From contig NZ_LT840184.1 in the NCBI RefSeq assembly GCF_900177425.1, forward strand, positions 771,487-835,486: 64,000 nucleotides of DNA, in the 5' to 3' direction. The notes under the pieces were generated by a model. The model saw only the letters and a program-made list of their open reading frames with translations. It did not search any database and had not been told where the DNA came from. The number at the start of each line of letters is the position of its first letter. Within the stretch, counting starts at the first letter, position 1. A program made the position numbers and the translations under genes. Below, piece by piece: positions 52,781-61,060 of the stretch. The DNA is from Paenibacillus uliginis N3/975. Lineage in GTDB: Bacteria; Bacillota; Bacilli; Paenibacillales; Paenibacillaceae.

Positions 52781-52873
52781 TATGATTTTTTTGAACTAGA
52801 ATAACGGAATAATAACAGAGTACATGAGACATAACATATGGTGTATCATACTTTTCCAACAGGAGGTACTAAA

Positions 52874-54031
52874 ATGAACCCTGTCTCTAATAATTCCCAG
52901 GTTTCTATTTTGGGCATCGGAACGGCTCTGCCGATCCATTCGATATCACAATCCGTTATAGCCGAGCTTTTGGCTACTTCTTTGCATGACCAACCGGACT
53001 TGGCTCGATTTTCCAGAAGAATTTTCAGATCCTGCGGAGTGGAGACTCGTTATACATGTGAACCGAACTATTTAGGTACATCCGAAGAATGCCGATACTT
53101 ACCTGTTGGTGATCGGTCCAACATTCCTACAACAGAAGAAAGAATGAATACATATAGAAGAGAAGCATTGCCTTTAGCAATAGAGGCTGCAGAAAAAGCA
53201 ATAAAGGATGCCGATATCCAGCCTGGAAATATTACTCATCTCATCTCGGTTAGTTGTACCGGCCAATATGTGCCAGGTCTTGATGTTATGCTGATAAGAC
53301 ATTTAGGGCTGTCTTCCCGTGTTAATCGTCTTCCATTGATCTTTCAGGGCTGTGCAGCAGGATTAAAAGCCATTCAAATGGCCAGGGATATCGTACAAAG
53401 TACACCAGACTCACAAGTTCTTGTCGTATGCGTTGAGCTGTGTACTTTGCATTTTCAGCCTGTAAAGGAGAGGGAAGCATTATTCGCGGCTTCATTTTTC
53501 GGAGATGGGGCTTCGTCGTGTGTTATTGGCCATGCCGACCAGTACCATACGCATTACTTGCAGCTTGGAACAGGATACTCGGTTTTATTGCCTGATTCTA
53601 CGGAAGATATGACCTGGGAAGTTGGTAATGCCGGGTTTGATCTTTATCTCTCCCCGCGTATACCCAAACTGTTAGGCACACATCTTGTACCTGAATTGGA
53701 AATGTTACTTGCCGGTGACAATCTGCCAGATCTATGGGCCATTCATCCTGGAGGTCGTGGAATCGTCGATTCTGTACAAAATGTGCTGAACTTGCGTGAT
53801 GATCAGACCAAATTCAGCAGGGATATTCTCAAAAATGCAGGCAATTTGTCCTCTGTAACGATTATGTTTGTTCTCGACGCCATGCGCAGCGAGCTCCAAT
53901 CCGTGGATAGCACGGCCAAAGAAGGAGTCGCATTGGCCTTTGGACCAGGCCTGACAGCAGAACTTATGCGATTCAGGTATGTCCCATCTTATGCCTCTTT
54001 ACTCACAGAGCATGACCATGCCTATCTTTAG
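52874..54031 (+). CDS. Type III polyketide synthase
   Basis: 385 residues, chalcone-synthase fold. Catalytic triad Cys160 (FQGCAAGLKA), His291 (IHPGGRGIVDS) and Asn324 (AGNLSSVT). Such enzymes extend fatty acyl-CoA with malonyl-CoA to alkylpyrones or alkylresorcinols; bacterial homologues include SrsA of Streptomyces and BpsA of Bacillus. ATG 52874 has AGGAGGT 7 nt upstream. A methyltransferase and an FAD oxidoreductase follow, the order of the srsABC operon for phenolic lipids. The product is inferred. Confidence 0.92.
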   Translation: MNPVSNNSQVSILGIGTALPIHSISQSVIAELLATSLHDQPDLARFSRRIFRSCGVETRYTCEPNYLGTSEECRYLPVGDRSNIPTTEERMNTYRREALPLAIEAAEKAIKDADIQPGNITHLISVSCTGQYVPGLDVMLIRHLGLSSRVNRLPLIFQGCAAGLKAIQMARDIVQSTPDSQVLVVCVELCTLHFQPVKEREALFAASFFGDGASSCVIGHADQYHTHYLQLGTGYSVLLPDSTEDMTWEVGNAGFDLYLSPRIPKLLGTHLVPELEMLLAGDNLPDLWAIHPGGRGIVDSVQNVLNLRDDQTKFSRDILKNAGNLSSVTIMFVLDAMRSELQSVDSTAKEGVALAFGPGLTAELMRFRYVPSYASLLTEHDHAYL

Positions 54032-54737
54032 AAATTTAGCTAAACGGGCACAGGAAGATGAATTGATGGATGATTTTTCGACCGGAGGCGAAGAATTGAT
54101 TGAGGCGCTTAAACATTTAAGACGTCTGAACAAAATATTTGCTGCACCTGGGCCAACGAGGTACGGGATCGAGAAATTGTGGAATGACATAGGAAGACCT
54201 GAGTCTCTGACCATCCTGGATGTGGGTGCTGGTTCGGGAGACGTCAATCGCAAGCTCCTTCAATGGGCGGACGATAAAGGAATACATCTCAATATCACGC
54301 TGGTGGATCTGACGGAAGAAGCGTGTGAGGAAGCCAGGTCTCTTTTTCAAAATGAACCGCGTATACAGGTTAAACAGGCAGATGTCCGGCAAATGCCTGA
54401 GGCATTTGCCGATATTGTGACCGGTTCACAATTTGTTCATCATTTTGATGGCGAAGAATTGATTGATATCGTATCTCATATGCTGAAAGCTTCCAGGTAT
54501 GGTGTTGTAATTAATGATATTCACCGCCATGTGGTCTCATATACAGCCGTATGGATTACTACGCGCATTATATCTCGTAATCGTTATATCCGGCATGATG
54601 GTCCATTGTCTGTTGCCAAAGGATTTACCGGGGCGGACTGGAAGGACCTGAAGAGAAAATTGAATCATGATTCGATGACCTACGTCTGGAAACCTCTGTT
54701 TCGTTATGCCGTCGTGATACCTCATAAGCGAACTTGA
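54012..54737 (+). CDS. SAM-dependent methyltransferase
   Basis: 241 residues. Class I fold with motif I LDVGAGSGDVNRKL (about 70-83), acidic residue after strand 2 (LVDLTEEAC) and motif post-I VKQADVRQMP. The gene overlaps the end of the PKS gene by 20 bp; starts at 54012 or 54018 both lack a good ribosome site, as in translational coupling. Likely methylates the polyketide product, as SrsB does. Confidence 0.85.
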   Translation: MTMPIFRNLAKRAQEDELMDDFSTGGEELIEALKHLRRLNKIFAAPGPTRYGIEKLWNDIGRPESLTILDVGAGSGDVNRKLLQWADDKGIHLNITLVDLTEEACEEARSLFQNEPRIQVKQADVRQMPEAFADIVTGSQFVHHFDGEELIDIVSHMLKASRYGVVINDIHRHVVSYTAVWITTRIISRNRYIRHDGPLSVAKGFTGADWKDLKRKLNHDSMTYVWKPLFRYAVVIPHKRT

Positions 54738-54768
54738 ACGAATGGACAAGTGTGTGGTCAAGATTCGA

Positions 54769-54827
54769 CGTCGATTCCAACTTCCTAATTCATTTCGTGA
54801 TCAAAAATTAGCTTTTTGAAAAACTCT
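54769..54827 (+). repeat. Truncated copy of the 168-bp repeat
   Basis: Matches the right end of the element at 20897-21064: 54780-54806 agrees with 21023-21049 at 25 of 27 positions, and GCTTTTTGAA..ACTCT follows as in the full copy. The left half is missing. It lies between the methyltransferase and FAD oxidoreductase genes. Confidence 0.72.
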
Positions 54828-54846
54828 CAAAGGAAGGAGCTGTCCC

Positions 54847-55998
54847 ATGGATAAGCAAGTGGATGTCATAGTGATTGGAGCCGGGGTTGCTGGCAGTAGT
54901 ACAGCGGTGCAGCTTGCAGAGCGGGGACATGACACACTTTTGCTGGATCGCCAACCGTTTCCAAGGCATAAAACGTGCGGTGAATTTATGTCCCCAGAAA
55001 CTCAAGAAATGCTGGAATTTCTGGGTGTTGATCTACTGCAGCATCAGGTGAAGCCGAGCACGATGAATAAGGCACGCATCTTTATGCCTTACGGTGGTGA
55101 AATAGAGGCACCGCTTCCTGGAAGCGCCTGGGGAATAAGCCGTTATGAGCTCGATCGCCTGCTTCATCAGAAAGCGTTATCTGTCGGGGCTGAAATTATA
55201 ACCCAAACAACCGTTACTGGTATTGTCCAGCTGGATAACAACCGGTACAAGGTTGAAACAAGGCAAGGTAATGACACCATTTGCTATTATGCCAAGGCTG
55301 TCATTGGCGCGTACGGGACCCGAAAACCCAAGTGTGTTGTGAATACAGATGAAGCACATCGGGATGAAATCATATATGTTGGATTAAAATCGCATTACAC
55401 CGGGATTAACGTAGAGTCACAGGTCGAGCTTTATTTTTGTGAAGGTGGTTACACAGGAATCTCTCCTATACAAAATGGAATGGTTAATGTGGCGGCGTTA
55501 CTTACACTCGATGTCGTTCAGTCGAACGGTAAATCCGTACAGGATATATTGCAAGCAGCCTCCCGTACCAATCCGAAACTGGCTGCAAGACTGGAGCAGG
55601 CTGTACCCGTCCAAGGAACCCAGGTATCGATCGCGCCCGTCAGGCTGTCTGACATACCTGAGCCTTGGTCCACATTTCCACATGTGGGGGACGCCCTGTT
55701 GATGATCCCTCCTCTATGCGGAGACGGAATGTCCGTAGCGCTACGATCTTCTATACTGTGTTCAAACCTGACGGATCGGTATTTACGGGATGAAATGACT
55801 TACACCGAATGGCAAAGCCAGTACACAAAGGAAGCCAACTTCGAGTTTACGAAGCTGCTCAGGAGAGCACGTAACATCCAGAAGTTAGCTTTTGCGAAAA
55901 CAAATCGTTTATATCCGGGGATGGCGCGCATGTTTCCGGGCTTAGCGTCATATGTAGTGAAGGCTACACGATTATCAGAGGCAGGATTATCCCGCTGA
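54847..55998 (+). CDS. FAD-dependent oxidoreductase (monooxygenase/reductase family)
   Basis: 383 residues. N-terminal GxGxxG in VIGAGVAGSSTAVQL (9-23), the acidic ribose-binding end LLLDRQPFPRHKTCGE, and a second FAD motif GDALLMIPPLCGDGMSVAL near 275-295. This is the pattern of geranylgeranyl-reductase-like and aromatic hydroxylase flavoproteins. After a type III PKS and a methyltransferase it corresponds to SrsC, which hydroxylates the aromatic ring. AAGGAAGGAG precedes ATG. Confidence 0.85.
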   Translation: MDKQVDVIVIGAGVAGSSTAVQLAERGHDTLLLDRQPFPRHKTCGEFMSPETQEMLEFLGVDLLQHQVKPSTMNKARIFMPYGGEIEAPLPGSAWGISRYELDRLLHQKALSVGAEIITQTTVTGIVQLDNNRYKVETRQGNDTICYYAKAVIGAYGTRKPKCVVNTDEAHRDEIIYVGLKSHYTGINVESQVELYFCEGGYTGISPIQNGMVNVAALLTLDVVQSNGKSVQDILQAASRTNPKLAARLEQAVPVQGTQVSIAPVRLSDIPEPWSTFPHVGDALLMIPPLCGDGMSVALRSSILCSNLTDRYLRDEMTYTEWQSQYTKEANFEFTKLLRRARNIQKLAFAKTNRLYPGMARMFPGLASYVVKATRLSEAGLSR

Positions 55999-56030
55999 AT
56001 TCGTTCATAGTATATGATTAATGTACAAAA

Positions 56031-56090
56031 AAACCGTTCTTTTTGTAAGTGGATGGGTTGTAACTCCATTTTATTAAAGAACGGTTTCTT
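56031..56090 (+). terminator. Terminator of the polyketide cluster
   Basis: AAACCGTTCTTT/AAAGAACGGTTT with a 33-nt loop, followed by CTTT. Confidence 0.75.
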
Positions 56091-56204
56091 TATGTGTAAA
56101 TGTTTAAAGTATGATTTTTCTCATGAGGAAAAGCGTCATGTTGTGGGGATGAATTAAATCTTTTATACTGAAGAAAGATGATTATGTACGGAGGAGGGAA
56201 GGCC

Positions 56205-56978
56205 TTGAAGGGGAAAGTGGCGCTGATTACCGGAAGTGCGACTGGATTGGGCAAAATGACCGCCTTAACGCTGGCCCGGCAGGGATGCGATATTGCGCTG
56301 AACTTCGTTAACAGTAAAGAGCAGGCACACGCTCTTAAGAAAGAAATCGAAGGGATGGGTGTTCGGGCAATTGCAGTGAAAGCGGATATCGCTGTGGAAG
56401 AGGAATTGTACAGTCTTGTAGATCAGACTGAGGAACAACTGGGACAGGTCGATATTCTAGTGAACAATGCGGGTCCATTTATTCGGGAACGACGTCTGTT
56501 TTCACAATATGATCGTAATGAAATCGTACATCTGATTAATGGTAATCTGACAGGCGTTATGCTGCTGGACCATCGTGTCCTGCCCTCCATGAGAGAACAG
56601 AAATGGGGGCGCATTATTCATTTCGGATTCGGTCATGCGGGTGAAGCAAGATCCTGGCCGCACCGTTCTGTTTACGCAGCTGCCAAAGTGGGACTTGTGT
56701 CCTTCACCAAGACATTGGCTGTAGAAGAGGCCCCTTACGGTATTACGGTAAATATGGTCTGTCCCGGAGATATCCGGGGAGCGAATAAAGAGAAGACGAT
56801 CGATGAGGTGTTCGGTATAACGGATGAGCTTACTCCTCGTGGACGTTCCGGAAGCGGTGAAGACATCGCCCGGGTCATCGAGTATCTCTGTATGGAGAAA
56901 TCGGATTTCATCACAGGCAATATTATGGATATATCCGGCGGGCTGGATCCTATTCGCCCCCGCATCATCCCTGAGTAA
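56205..56978 (+). CDS. Short-chain dehydrogenase/reductase
   Basis: 257 residues. TGSATGLG cofactor motif near the N-terminus, NNAG (DILVNNAGP), and catalytic YAAAK. NAD(P)-dependent oxidoreductase of unknown substrate, similar to FabG-type proteins. The TTG at 56205 follows GGAGGAGGG; the ATG at 56178 lies before that site. A terminator separates it from the polyketide genes, so a shared role is not supported. Confidence 0.87.
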   Translation: MKGKVALITGSATGLGKMTALTLARQGCDIALNFVNSKEQAHALKKEIEGMGVRAIAVKADIAVEEELYSLVDQTEEQLGQVDILVNNAGPFIRERRLFSQYDRNEIVHLINGNLTGVMLLDHRVLPSMREQKWGRIIHFGFGHAGEARSWPHRSVYAAAKVGLVSFTKTLAVEEAPYGITVNMVCPGDIRGANKEKTIDEVFGITDELTPRGRSGSGEDIARVIEYLCMEKSDFITGNIMDISGGLDPIRPRIIPE

Positions 56979-57019
56979 ATAAACAGAAAAACGATAGACG
57001 GTTTTCTTATATCCCCCAA

Positions 57020-57056
57020 AAAAAGAGTCCTGGTTCATGAGAACCAAGACTCTTTT
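57020..57056. terminator. Bidirectional terminator between SDR and nfu genes
   Basis: AAAGAGTC.TGGTTC / GAACCA.GACTCTTT hairpin with A and T tracts on both sides. Confidence 0.88.
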
Positions 57057-57074
57057 CTACTTTGTATATAGTTT

Positions 57075-57320
57075 TTAAAACACTTGTACTACTTCTTGGA
57101 TGCCTTCAACTTCTTCAACCAGGGCACGTTCAATCCCGGCCTTCAAGGTTATGGTGGAGCTTGGGCAGCTGCCGCAGGCACCTACAAGTTTCAGTTTAAC
57201 AATGCCGTCTTCAACGTCGACCAATTCCACGTCACCGCCGTCGCGCTGCAGGAACGGACGAAGCTTATCGAGCACTTCAGCTACTTCATCATATGTTGTG
57301 CTTTGTGCGTTTTCGCTCAT
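57075..57320 (-). CDS. nfu: NifU-like Fe-S scaffold (Nfu, YutI-like)
   Basis: 81 residues, the NifU C-terminal domain only: LRPFLQRDGGDVELVD and GACGSCPSSTITLK with cluster cysteines C49 and C52. Transfers Fe-S clusters to target proteins. ATG 57320 has AAAGGAG 9 nt upstream; the TTG three codons earlier overlaps that site. Bacillus yutI lies by yuzB and yutJ too. Confidence 0.93.
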   Translation of the reverse strand: MSENAQSTTYDEVAEVLDKLRPFLQRDGGDVELVDVEDGIVKLKLVGACGSCPSSTITLKAGIERALVEEVEGIQEVVQVF

Positions 57321-57398
57321 CTTGTTCAACTCCTTTCCTCCCTATATTATAGTACATAAACCGGCAAATTAAAATGCCAATCTAAAGGCAGGTAGATC

Positions 57399-57638
57399 AT
57401 GATGCGACCCATTGTTGAATTTTGTGCTGGGAATGCACATTTCGGTACAGATAAAGCTCTAAAGCCGCTTGAGGAACGACCGGACTGCGAGGTCATCGAG
57501 TACGGCTGCCTTACGAACTGTGGACAATGTTATCTGGCGCCATTCGCTTTCGTGAATGATGAAATCGTGGAAGCCGCTACAGCCGAAGAGCTCTATTTAG
57601 CCATCCTCCGAAAAGTAAAGGAAATCGAGCAACTGTGA
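57399..57638 (+). CDS. yuzB: YuzB family protein (DUF1450)
   Basis: 79 residues. MRPIVEFCAGN and EYGCLTNCGQCYLAPFAFVN match YuzB; three clustered cysteines suggest metal or Fe-S binding, ferredoxin/thioredoxin-like. Two adjacent ATG codons (57399, 57402) are possible starts behind AAAGGCAGG. Confidence 0.85.
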   Translation: MMRPIVEFCAGNAHFGTDKALKPLEERPDCEVIEYGCLTNCGQCYLAPFAFVNDEIVEAATAEELYLAILRKVKEIEQL

Positions 57639-57647
57639 TCTTAAACA

Positions 57648-58706
57648 TCAGAAATGGCGCTTGGACTTCCAGAGCACACCACTTTTTAGCAGTCTAGGCA
57701 CACGTCCCATAACGGAGGTACTGCCCATTAAACCAAAGCCGGCCCGCTTGCCGAGTGAACCGAGGGTGCCCTTCAGTTTAAGCGGGTGTACCTTTGGTGT
57801 GTCGTCTCTCCACAGAGCCTTCAGTACATATCCAATCTGCTCAGCTTGAGCTCCTGCGGCTTGTGCGCTTGGCACAAACGGAAGGCTGGCGCAATCGCCG
57901 ATGACATATACTTCCGGATGGGAAGGAACTTGATACAGATCATTAAGTAAAATCCGTCCACTACGGTCTTTTGGCAGATCCAAATTTTGTATGACAGAAA
58001 CAGGCTGAATACCGGCGGTCCAGACGGTAATATCCGTAGGTATCGGTTGATCTACATTGTAGACCACATCCTTTTCTACTCTGGAAACGGAAACCCCGCT
58101 ATGAATTTCCACATTGTTTTCTGCAAACCAGCGCTGAATGTAGGCGGATAGACGGTTCGGAAAGGAAGAGAGTACACGAGCTCCCCGGTCAAGAATGGCT
58201 ATGTTAAGGTCAGGCCGGCTTTCTCGTAAATCAGAAGCAAGCTCAATACCGCTCAGGCCCCCACCGACAATATGAACCTGGCCATACGGTTTAAGGTTAT
58301 TTAAACGTAAATAGGTTTCACGTGCCCCGGAAAAAGACTGCAGACTGCATGTAAATTCCTCAGCTCCCGGCACACCGTGATACTGATCTGTACAGCCCAG
58401 GGCGATAGCCAGCTGATCGTACTCAATAGGATCATCATTATATAAATACACCAATTTTGATTCCAGATCGACCGAGGTAACTTCCCCGTAATGAATGCTC
58501 AGCTTATCGTAAACCGGGAATTTTACCCGCAGCTCCGTATCTGCAACGGTACCTGCGGCCAAAGCGTAGTATTCCGTTTTGAGACCTTGATAAGGCATGC
58601 GATCAATGAGCACCACTTCCAGATCATGAGGAAGATAACTGCTGAACAATTCCTGAATTAAGGCAAGACCACCGTAACCTCCGCCGAGAATGACGAGCTT
58701 TTTCAT
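57648..58706 (-). CDS. yutJ: NADH dehydrogenase-like flavoprotein (YutJ)
   Basis: 352 residues. FAD motif GGGYGGLAL at the N-terminus, NADH motif VHIVGGGLSGIELASDL in the centre, and VYVIGDCASLPF at the second FAD site. This is the type II NADH dehydrogenase layout; YutJ of Bacillus is the near relative. Length is a bit short of typical Ndh and no C-terminal membrane helix is obvious. GAAAGGGAG precedes ATG. Confidence 0.85.
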   Translation of the reverse strand: MKKLVILGGGYGGLALIQELFSSYLPHDLEVVLIDRMPYQGLKTEYYALAAGTVADTELRVKFPVYDKLSIHYGEVTSVDLESKLVYLYNDDPIEYDQLAIALGCTDQYHGVPGAEEFTCSLQSFSGARETYLRLNNLKPYGQVHIVGGGLSGIELASDLRESRPDLNIAILDRGARVLSSFPNRLSAYIQRWFAENNVEIHSGVSVSRVEKDVVYNVDQPIPTDITVWTAGIQPVSVIQNLDLPKDRSGRILLNDLYQVPSHPEVYVIGDCASLPFVPSAQAAGAQAEQIGYVLKALWRDDTPKVHPLKLKGTLGSLGKRAGFGLMGSTSVMGRVPRLLKSGVLWKSKRHF

Positions 58707-58748
58707 ATATGTCTCCCTTTCTGATGAGATAAGAAAGCACAGCCCTTT

Positions 58749-58777
58749 ATATTATCTCTTTAACCTGATATCCGTAA
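58749..58777 (-). promoter_or_regulatory. Candidate sigma-A promoter of yutJ
   Basis: On the minus strand TTACGG, 17-bp spacer, TAATAT, about 40 bp before the yutJ start. Confidence 0.5.
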
Positions 58778-58789
58778 TTTGGAACTTTA

Positions 58790-59896
58790 CTATTCGTATA
58801 CCTTGACTTCGTTATAGAATGTATCGCGCTCCACGGGAATTCGGCCGGCTCCTTGAATCAGCCAGACAAGCTCTTTGCGAGTCAAGCCCTCAGGCGTCAA
58901 TGCACCAGCGGCGTGGCTTATACGTTCTTTTAGAATCGTACCGTGAACATCGGAAGCTCCGAAGCTGAGTGCCACCTGTGTTAATTGGGCGCCGATATTG
59001 ATGAAATAAGCTTTAACATGGTCGATATTATCCAGCATGAGGCGGCTAATCGCAATGGTCTTCAAGTCCTCATAAGCCGAGTTACGGCGCATAATGCCCG
59101 CATTCTTATTCTTTGGCTGCATAGAGAGCGGGATAAATACCATAAATCCATTCGTCTCATCCTGCAGATCCCGGATCTGCAACATATGGCGGATACGGTC
59201 CTCGTGACTTTCAATAGAACCGTACAGCATTGTAGTATGTGTTCTCATGCCGAGCTGATGTGCGGTACGGTGTACCTCAAGGTACTGATCTACATTGGCT
59301 TTGTCCACTTTCATTTTCTGGCGGTACTGGTCTGACAGTATTTCGGCTCCGCCGCCGGTCAAAGTTTTCAGGCCGGCTTTCTGTAGCTCTTGCAGTACTT
59401 CCTTTATGCTAAGGCCGCTGATCCGTGTGAAAAATTCGATTTCAGCTGCCGTATAAGCCTTCAGTGTTACGTCTGGAAACCGCTCATTAAGGGCTTTTAA
59501 TGAATCTACATAGTATTGGAACGGTACATTGTTGTTATGTCCGCCAACAATATGGAACTCTCGAATACCCGGATGGAAGTGCTCTTCCACATACTGAATC
59601 ATTTCCGGACCGGAGAGAGTATAGGAGCCTTCCTCGCCTTGGTCTTTACGGAAATTGCAAAAAGCACAGCGGGACTCACACACATTGGTGAAATACAAAC
59701 TCATGTTTTCAATAAAATAAACCTTGTTCCCGTTTTTGCGCAGATTCGCTTCATTTGCGAGCTGCCCCAGGGTCAGAAGGTCATCGGTTTGATACAAATA
59801 AACGCCGTCTTCGAGGTTCAAGCGAACACCGTTTTGAACCTTCTCAACAATCTCAGCCATTCTTTTGTCCATTGAAGGGCTTACAAGGGTTGGCAT
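58790..59896 (-). CDS. mqnE: Aminofutalosine synthase
   Basis: 368 residues. Radical-SAM cluster cysteines C73, C77, C80 (CESRCAFC) with FTNVCESRCAFCNFRKDQG typical of MqnE; MqnC and CofH are relatives. It joins 3-enolpyruvyl-benzoate to adenosine in the futalosine route to menaquinone. ATG 59896 has GAGGAGG 6 nt upstream; the in-frame TTG at 59911 overlaps it. No other mqn gene is adjacent, but a UbiD-type gene lies at 47201. Confidence 0.9.
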   Translation of the reverse strand: MPTLVSPSMDKRMAEIVEKVQNGVRLNLEDGVYLYQTDDLLTLGQLANEANLRKNGNKVYFIENMSLYFTNVCESRCAFCNFRKDQGEEGSYTLSGPEMIQYVEEHFHPGIREFHIVGGHNNNVPFQYYVDSLKALNERFPDVTLKAYTAAEIEFFTRISGLSIKEVLQELQKAGLKTLTGGGAEILSDQYRQKMKVDKANVDQYLEVHRTAHQLGMRTHTTMLYGSIESHEDRIRHMLQIRDLQDETNGFMVFIPLSMQPKNKNAGIMRRNSAYEDLKTIAISRLMLDNIDHVKAYFINIGAQLTQVALSFGASDVHGTILKERISHAAGALTPEGLTRKELVWLIQGAGRIPVERDTFYNEVKVYE

Positions 59897-59985
59897 AATC
59901 TTCCTCCTCAATCACGCATTATGGCACCCAAAGGTGCAGAGATACATCAACTGTCCGTCTGGTGAATAGTTTCGTTAACGGATCA

Positions 59986-60013
59986 TTACATCGTTGAGGT
60001 AAGCAGTTATAAT
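59986..60013 (+). promoter_or_regulatory. Possible promoter toward erpA
   Basis: TTACAT, 16-bp spacer, perfect TATAAT (60008-60013). It would give a leader of about 250 nt containing the small ORF at 60183. Confidence 0.4.
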
Positions 60014-60182
60014 TAAAGGATTTTGTGAAAAAATATACAACTATGAACACGGACACATCGAATAGGCAGCAAGGGCCGCCGGATGTGACAGAAATCCAAC
60101 ACTTAACCTCTTTAGTTCCTTTCCTATTATAAACCTGACCCCTCAGGGTAGCAATACATACCGTAGGAAAAGAGGAGACTAT

Positions 60183-60248
60183 ATGAAGAGTTGTCTGGTA
60201 ATTACGCCGCTTGAGGGTTGGCTTGATGTGGAGTATACTGAAAAGTGA
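60183..60248 (+). CDS. Putative 21-residue leader peptide
   Basis: MKSCLVITPLEGWLDVEYTE plus Lys, then stop. AGAGGAG lies 8 nt before ATG, and the stop is 19 bp before erpA. Could be a real leader ORF or chance; no family known. Confidence 0.35.
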   Translation: MKSCLVITPLEGWLDVEYTEK

Positions 60249-60267
60249 ACGAAAAGGAGGGTGACCT

Positions 60268-60627
60268 ATGATTACAATTAGTGATACTGCAGCAGAGCGT
60301 CTGAAAGATATGCTTGCGGAACAGGAAACACCGAATATGTTCCTTCGTTTGGGTGTCACGTCCGGTGGGTGCAGCGGTTTTTCCTATGCAATGGGCTTTG
60401 ACGACGACGAAACGGAAGATGATGTATATATGAATGTCGCCGACATGAAAATTGTGGTTGACAAGGATAGTATGAAATATTTGAACGGTCTCGAAATTGA
60501 TTTTGAGGAATCTGGCATGACGGGTGGTTTCACCATCCACAATCCGAATGCTACGGTAACCTGCGGTTGCGGATCTTCCTTCCGGACAAAAACAGATGCC
60601 GGAAATCCAAGTGCGGAGCCTTGCTAA
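60268..60627 (+). CDS. erpA: Fe-S cluster insertion protein (ErpA/IscA family, YutM-like)
   Basis: 119 residues. Conserved cysteines C35 (TSGGCSGFSY), C99 and C101 (TCGCGSSF) bind the cluster or iron. A-type carrier that delivers Fe-S clusters. AAAGGAGGGTGA precedes ATG. The grouping with nfu, yuzB and yutJ mirrors Bacillus. Confidence 0.93.
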   Translation: MITISDTAAERLKDMLAEQETPNMFLRLGVTSGGCSGFSYAMGFDDDETEDDVYMNVADMKIVVDKDSMKYLNGLEIDFEESGMTGGFTIHNPNATVTCGCGSSFRTKTDAGNPSAEPC

Positions 60628-60649
60628 TTGCGGACTTTTCGGTGTTATT

Positions 60650-60786
60650 GATTACGGATTGCACCGTTAAAAACGCAGTCCTCAATCGCGATTAGGAATA
60701 ATAACAATCCCAAAATTAGCGTTTTGGGGTTGCGGCTTACGGCCTTTATGACGGTAAATAACCGTTATAAAGGCCGTTTTTTATGT
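60650..60786 (+). repeat. Structured direct repeat, copy A
   Basis: Shares with 63106-63260 the blocks GATTACGGATTGCACC and TAACAATCCCAAAA..TTTTGGG.TTG..ACGGCC in the same order and similar spacing (52 and 56 bp). The second block is a hairpin in both copies, with a G-T wobble in A where B has a Watson-Crick pair. Copy A ends in a strong terminator-like hairpin (60739-60784: ACGGCCTTTAT/ATAAAGGCCGT and T run), which can also serve erpA. Confidence 0.72.
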
Positions 60787-60973
60787 CTACTTTAAAAAAA
60801 CGCACTAGGCGAATGACTACTGATAAGAATTACCCGCAGCTAACATTCGAGCAAGCGCTCGTTAAAACACAAATGACCCGCAGGAGGGACACTTTTTTAA
60901 AGTGTTCCATCTTACGGGTCAACGTTCAGAGTTGAGGTTTTTGTACTCCTATTCTCCGACCAACCCAACACTG

Positions 60974-61054
60974 AATTTCAAACGATTTTGTTTCGGGAAA
61001 TGCGCTATACAGCTTTTCAAGCGATATTTTGCCTACCTCATCCGACTTGACTTG
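60974..61054 (-). pseudogene. Fragment of a second anti-sigma gene
   Basis: 27 codons on the minus strand reading QVKSDEVG, then LEKLYSAFPETKSFEI, against QVKVDEVGEATLEKLYSAFP in the intact gene. 38 bp (60978-61015) are identical to 61800-61837. It lies 7 bp past the stop of the intact gene, in the same orientation, so it looks like the relic of a tandem paralogue. Confidence 0.75.
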
Positions 61055-61060
61055 TTATTT

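Larger units (their letters stand above)
59912..60267 (+). other. Divergent intergenic region mqnE/erpA
   Basis: 356 bp between divergent genes. It holds a possible promoter (59986-60013) and a 21-codon ORF (60183-60248). Nothing else is recognised. Confidence 0.5.
60628..61060. other. Repeat-rich gene-free region
   Basis: 433 bp without a full gene. From left: repeat copy A with its hairpins (60650-60786), a GAGC/GCTC hairpin near 60848, a long imperfect hairpin GACCCG..CGGGTC (60875-60920), and the anti-sigma fragment (60974-61054). Confidence 0.65.
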
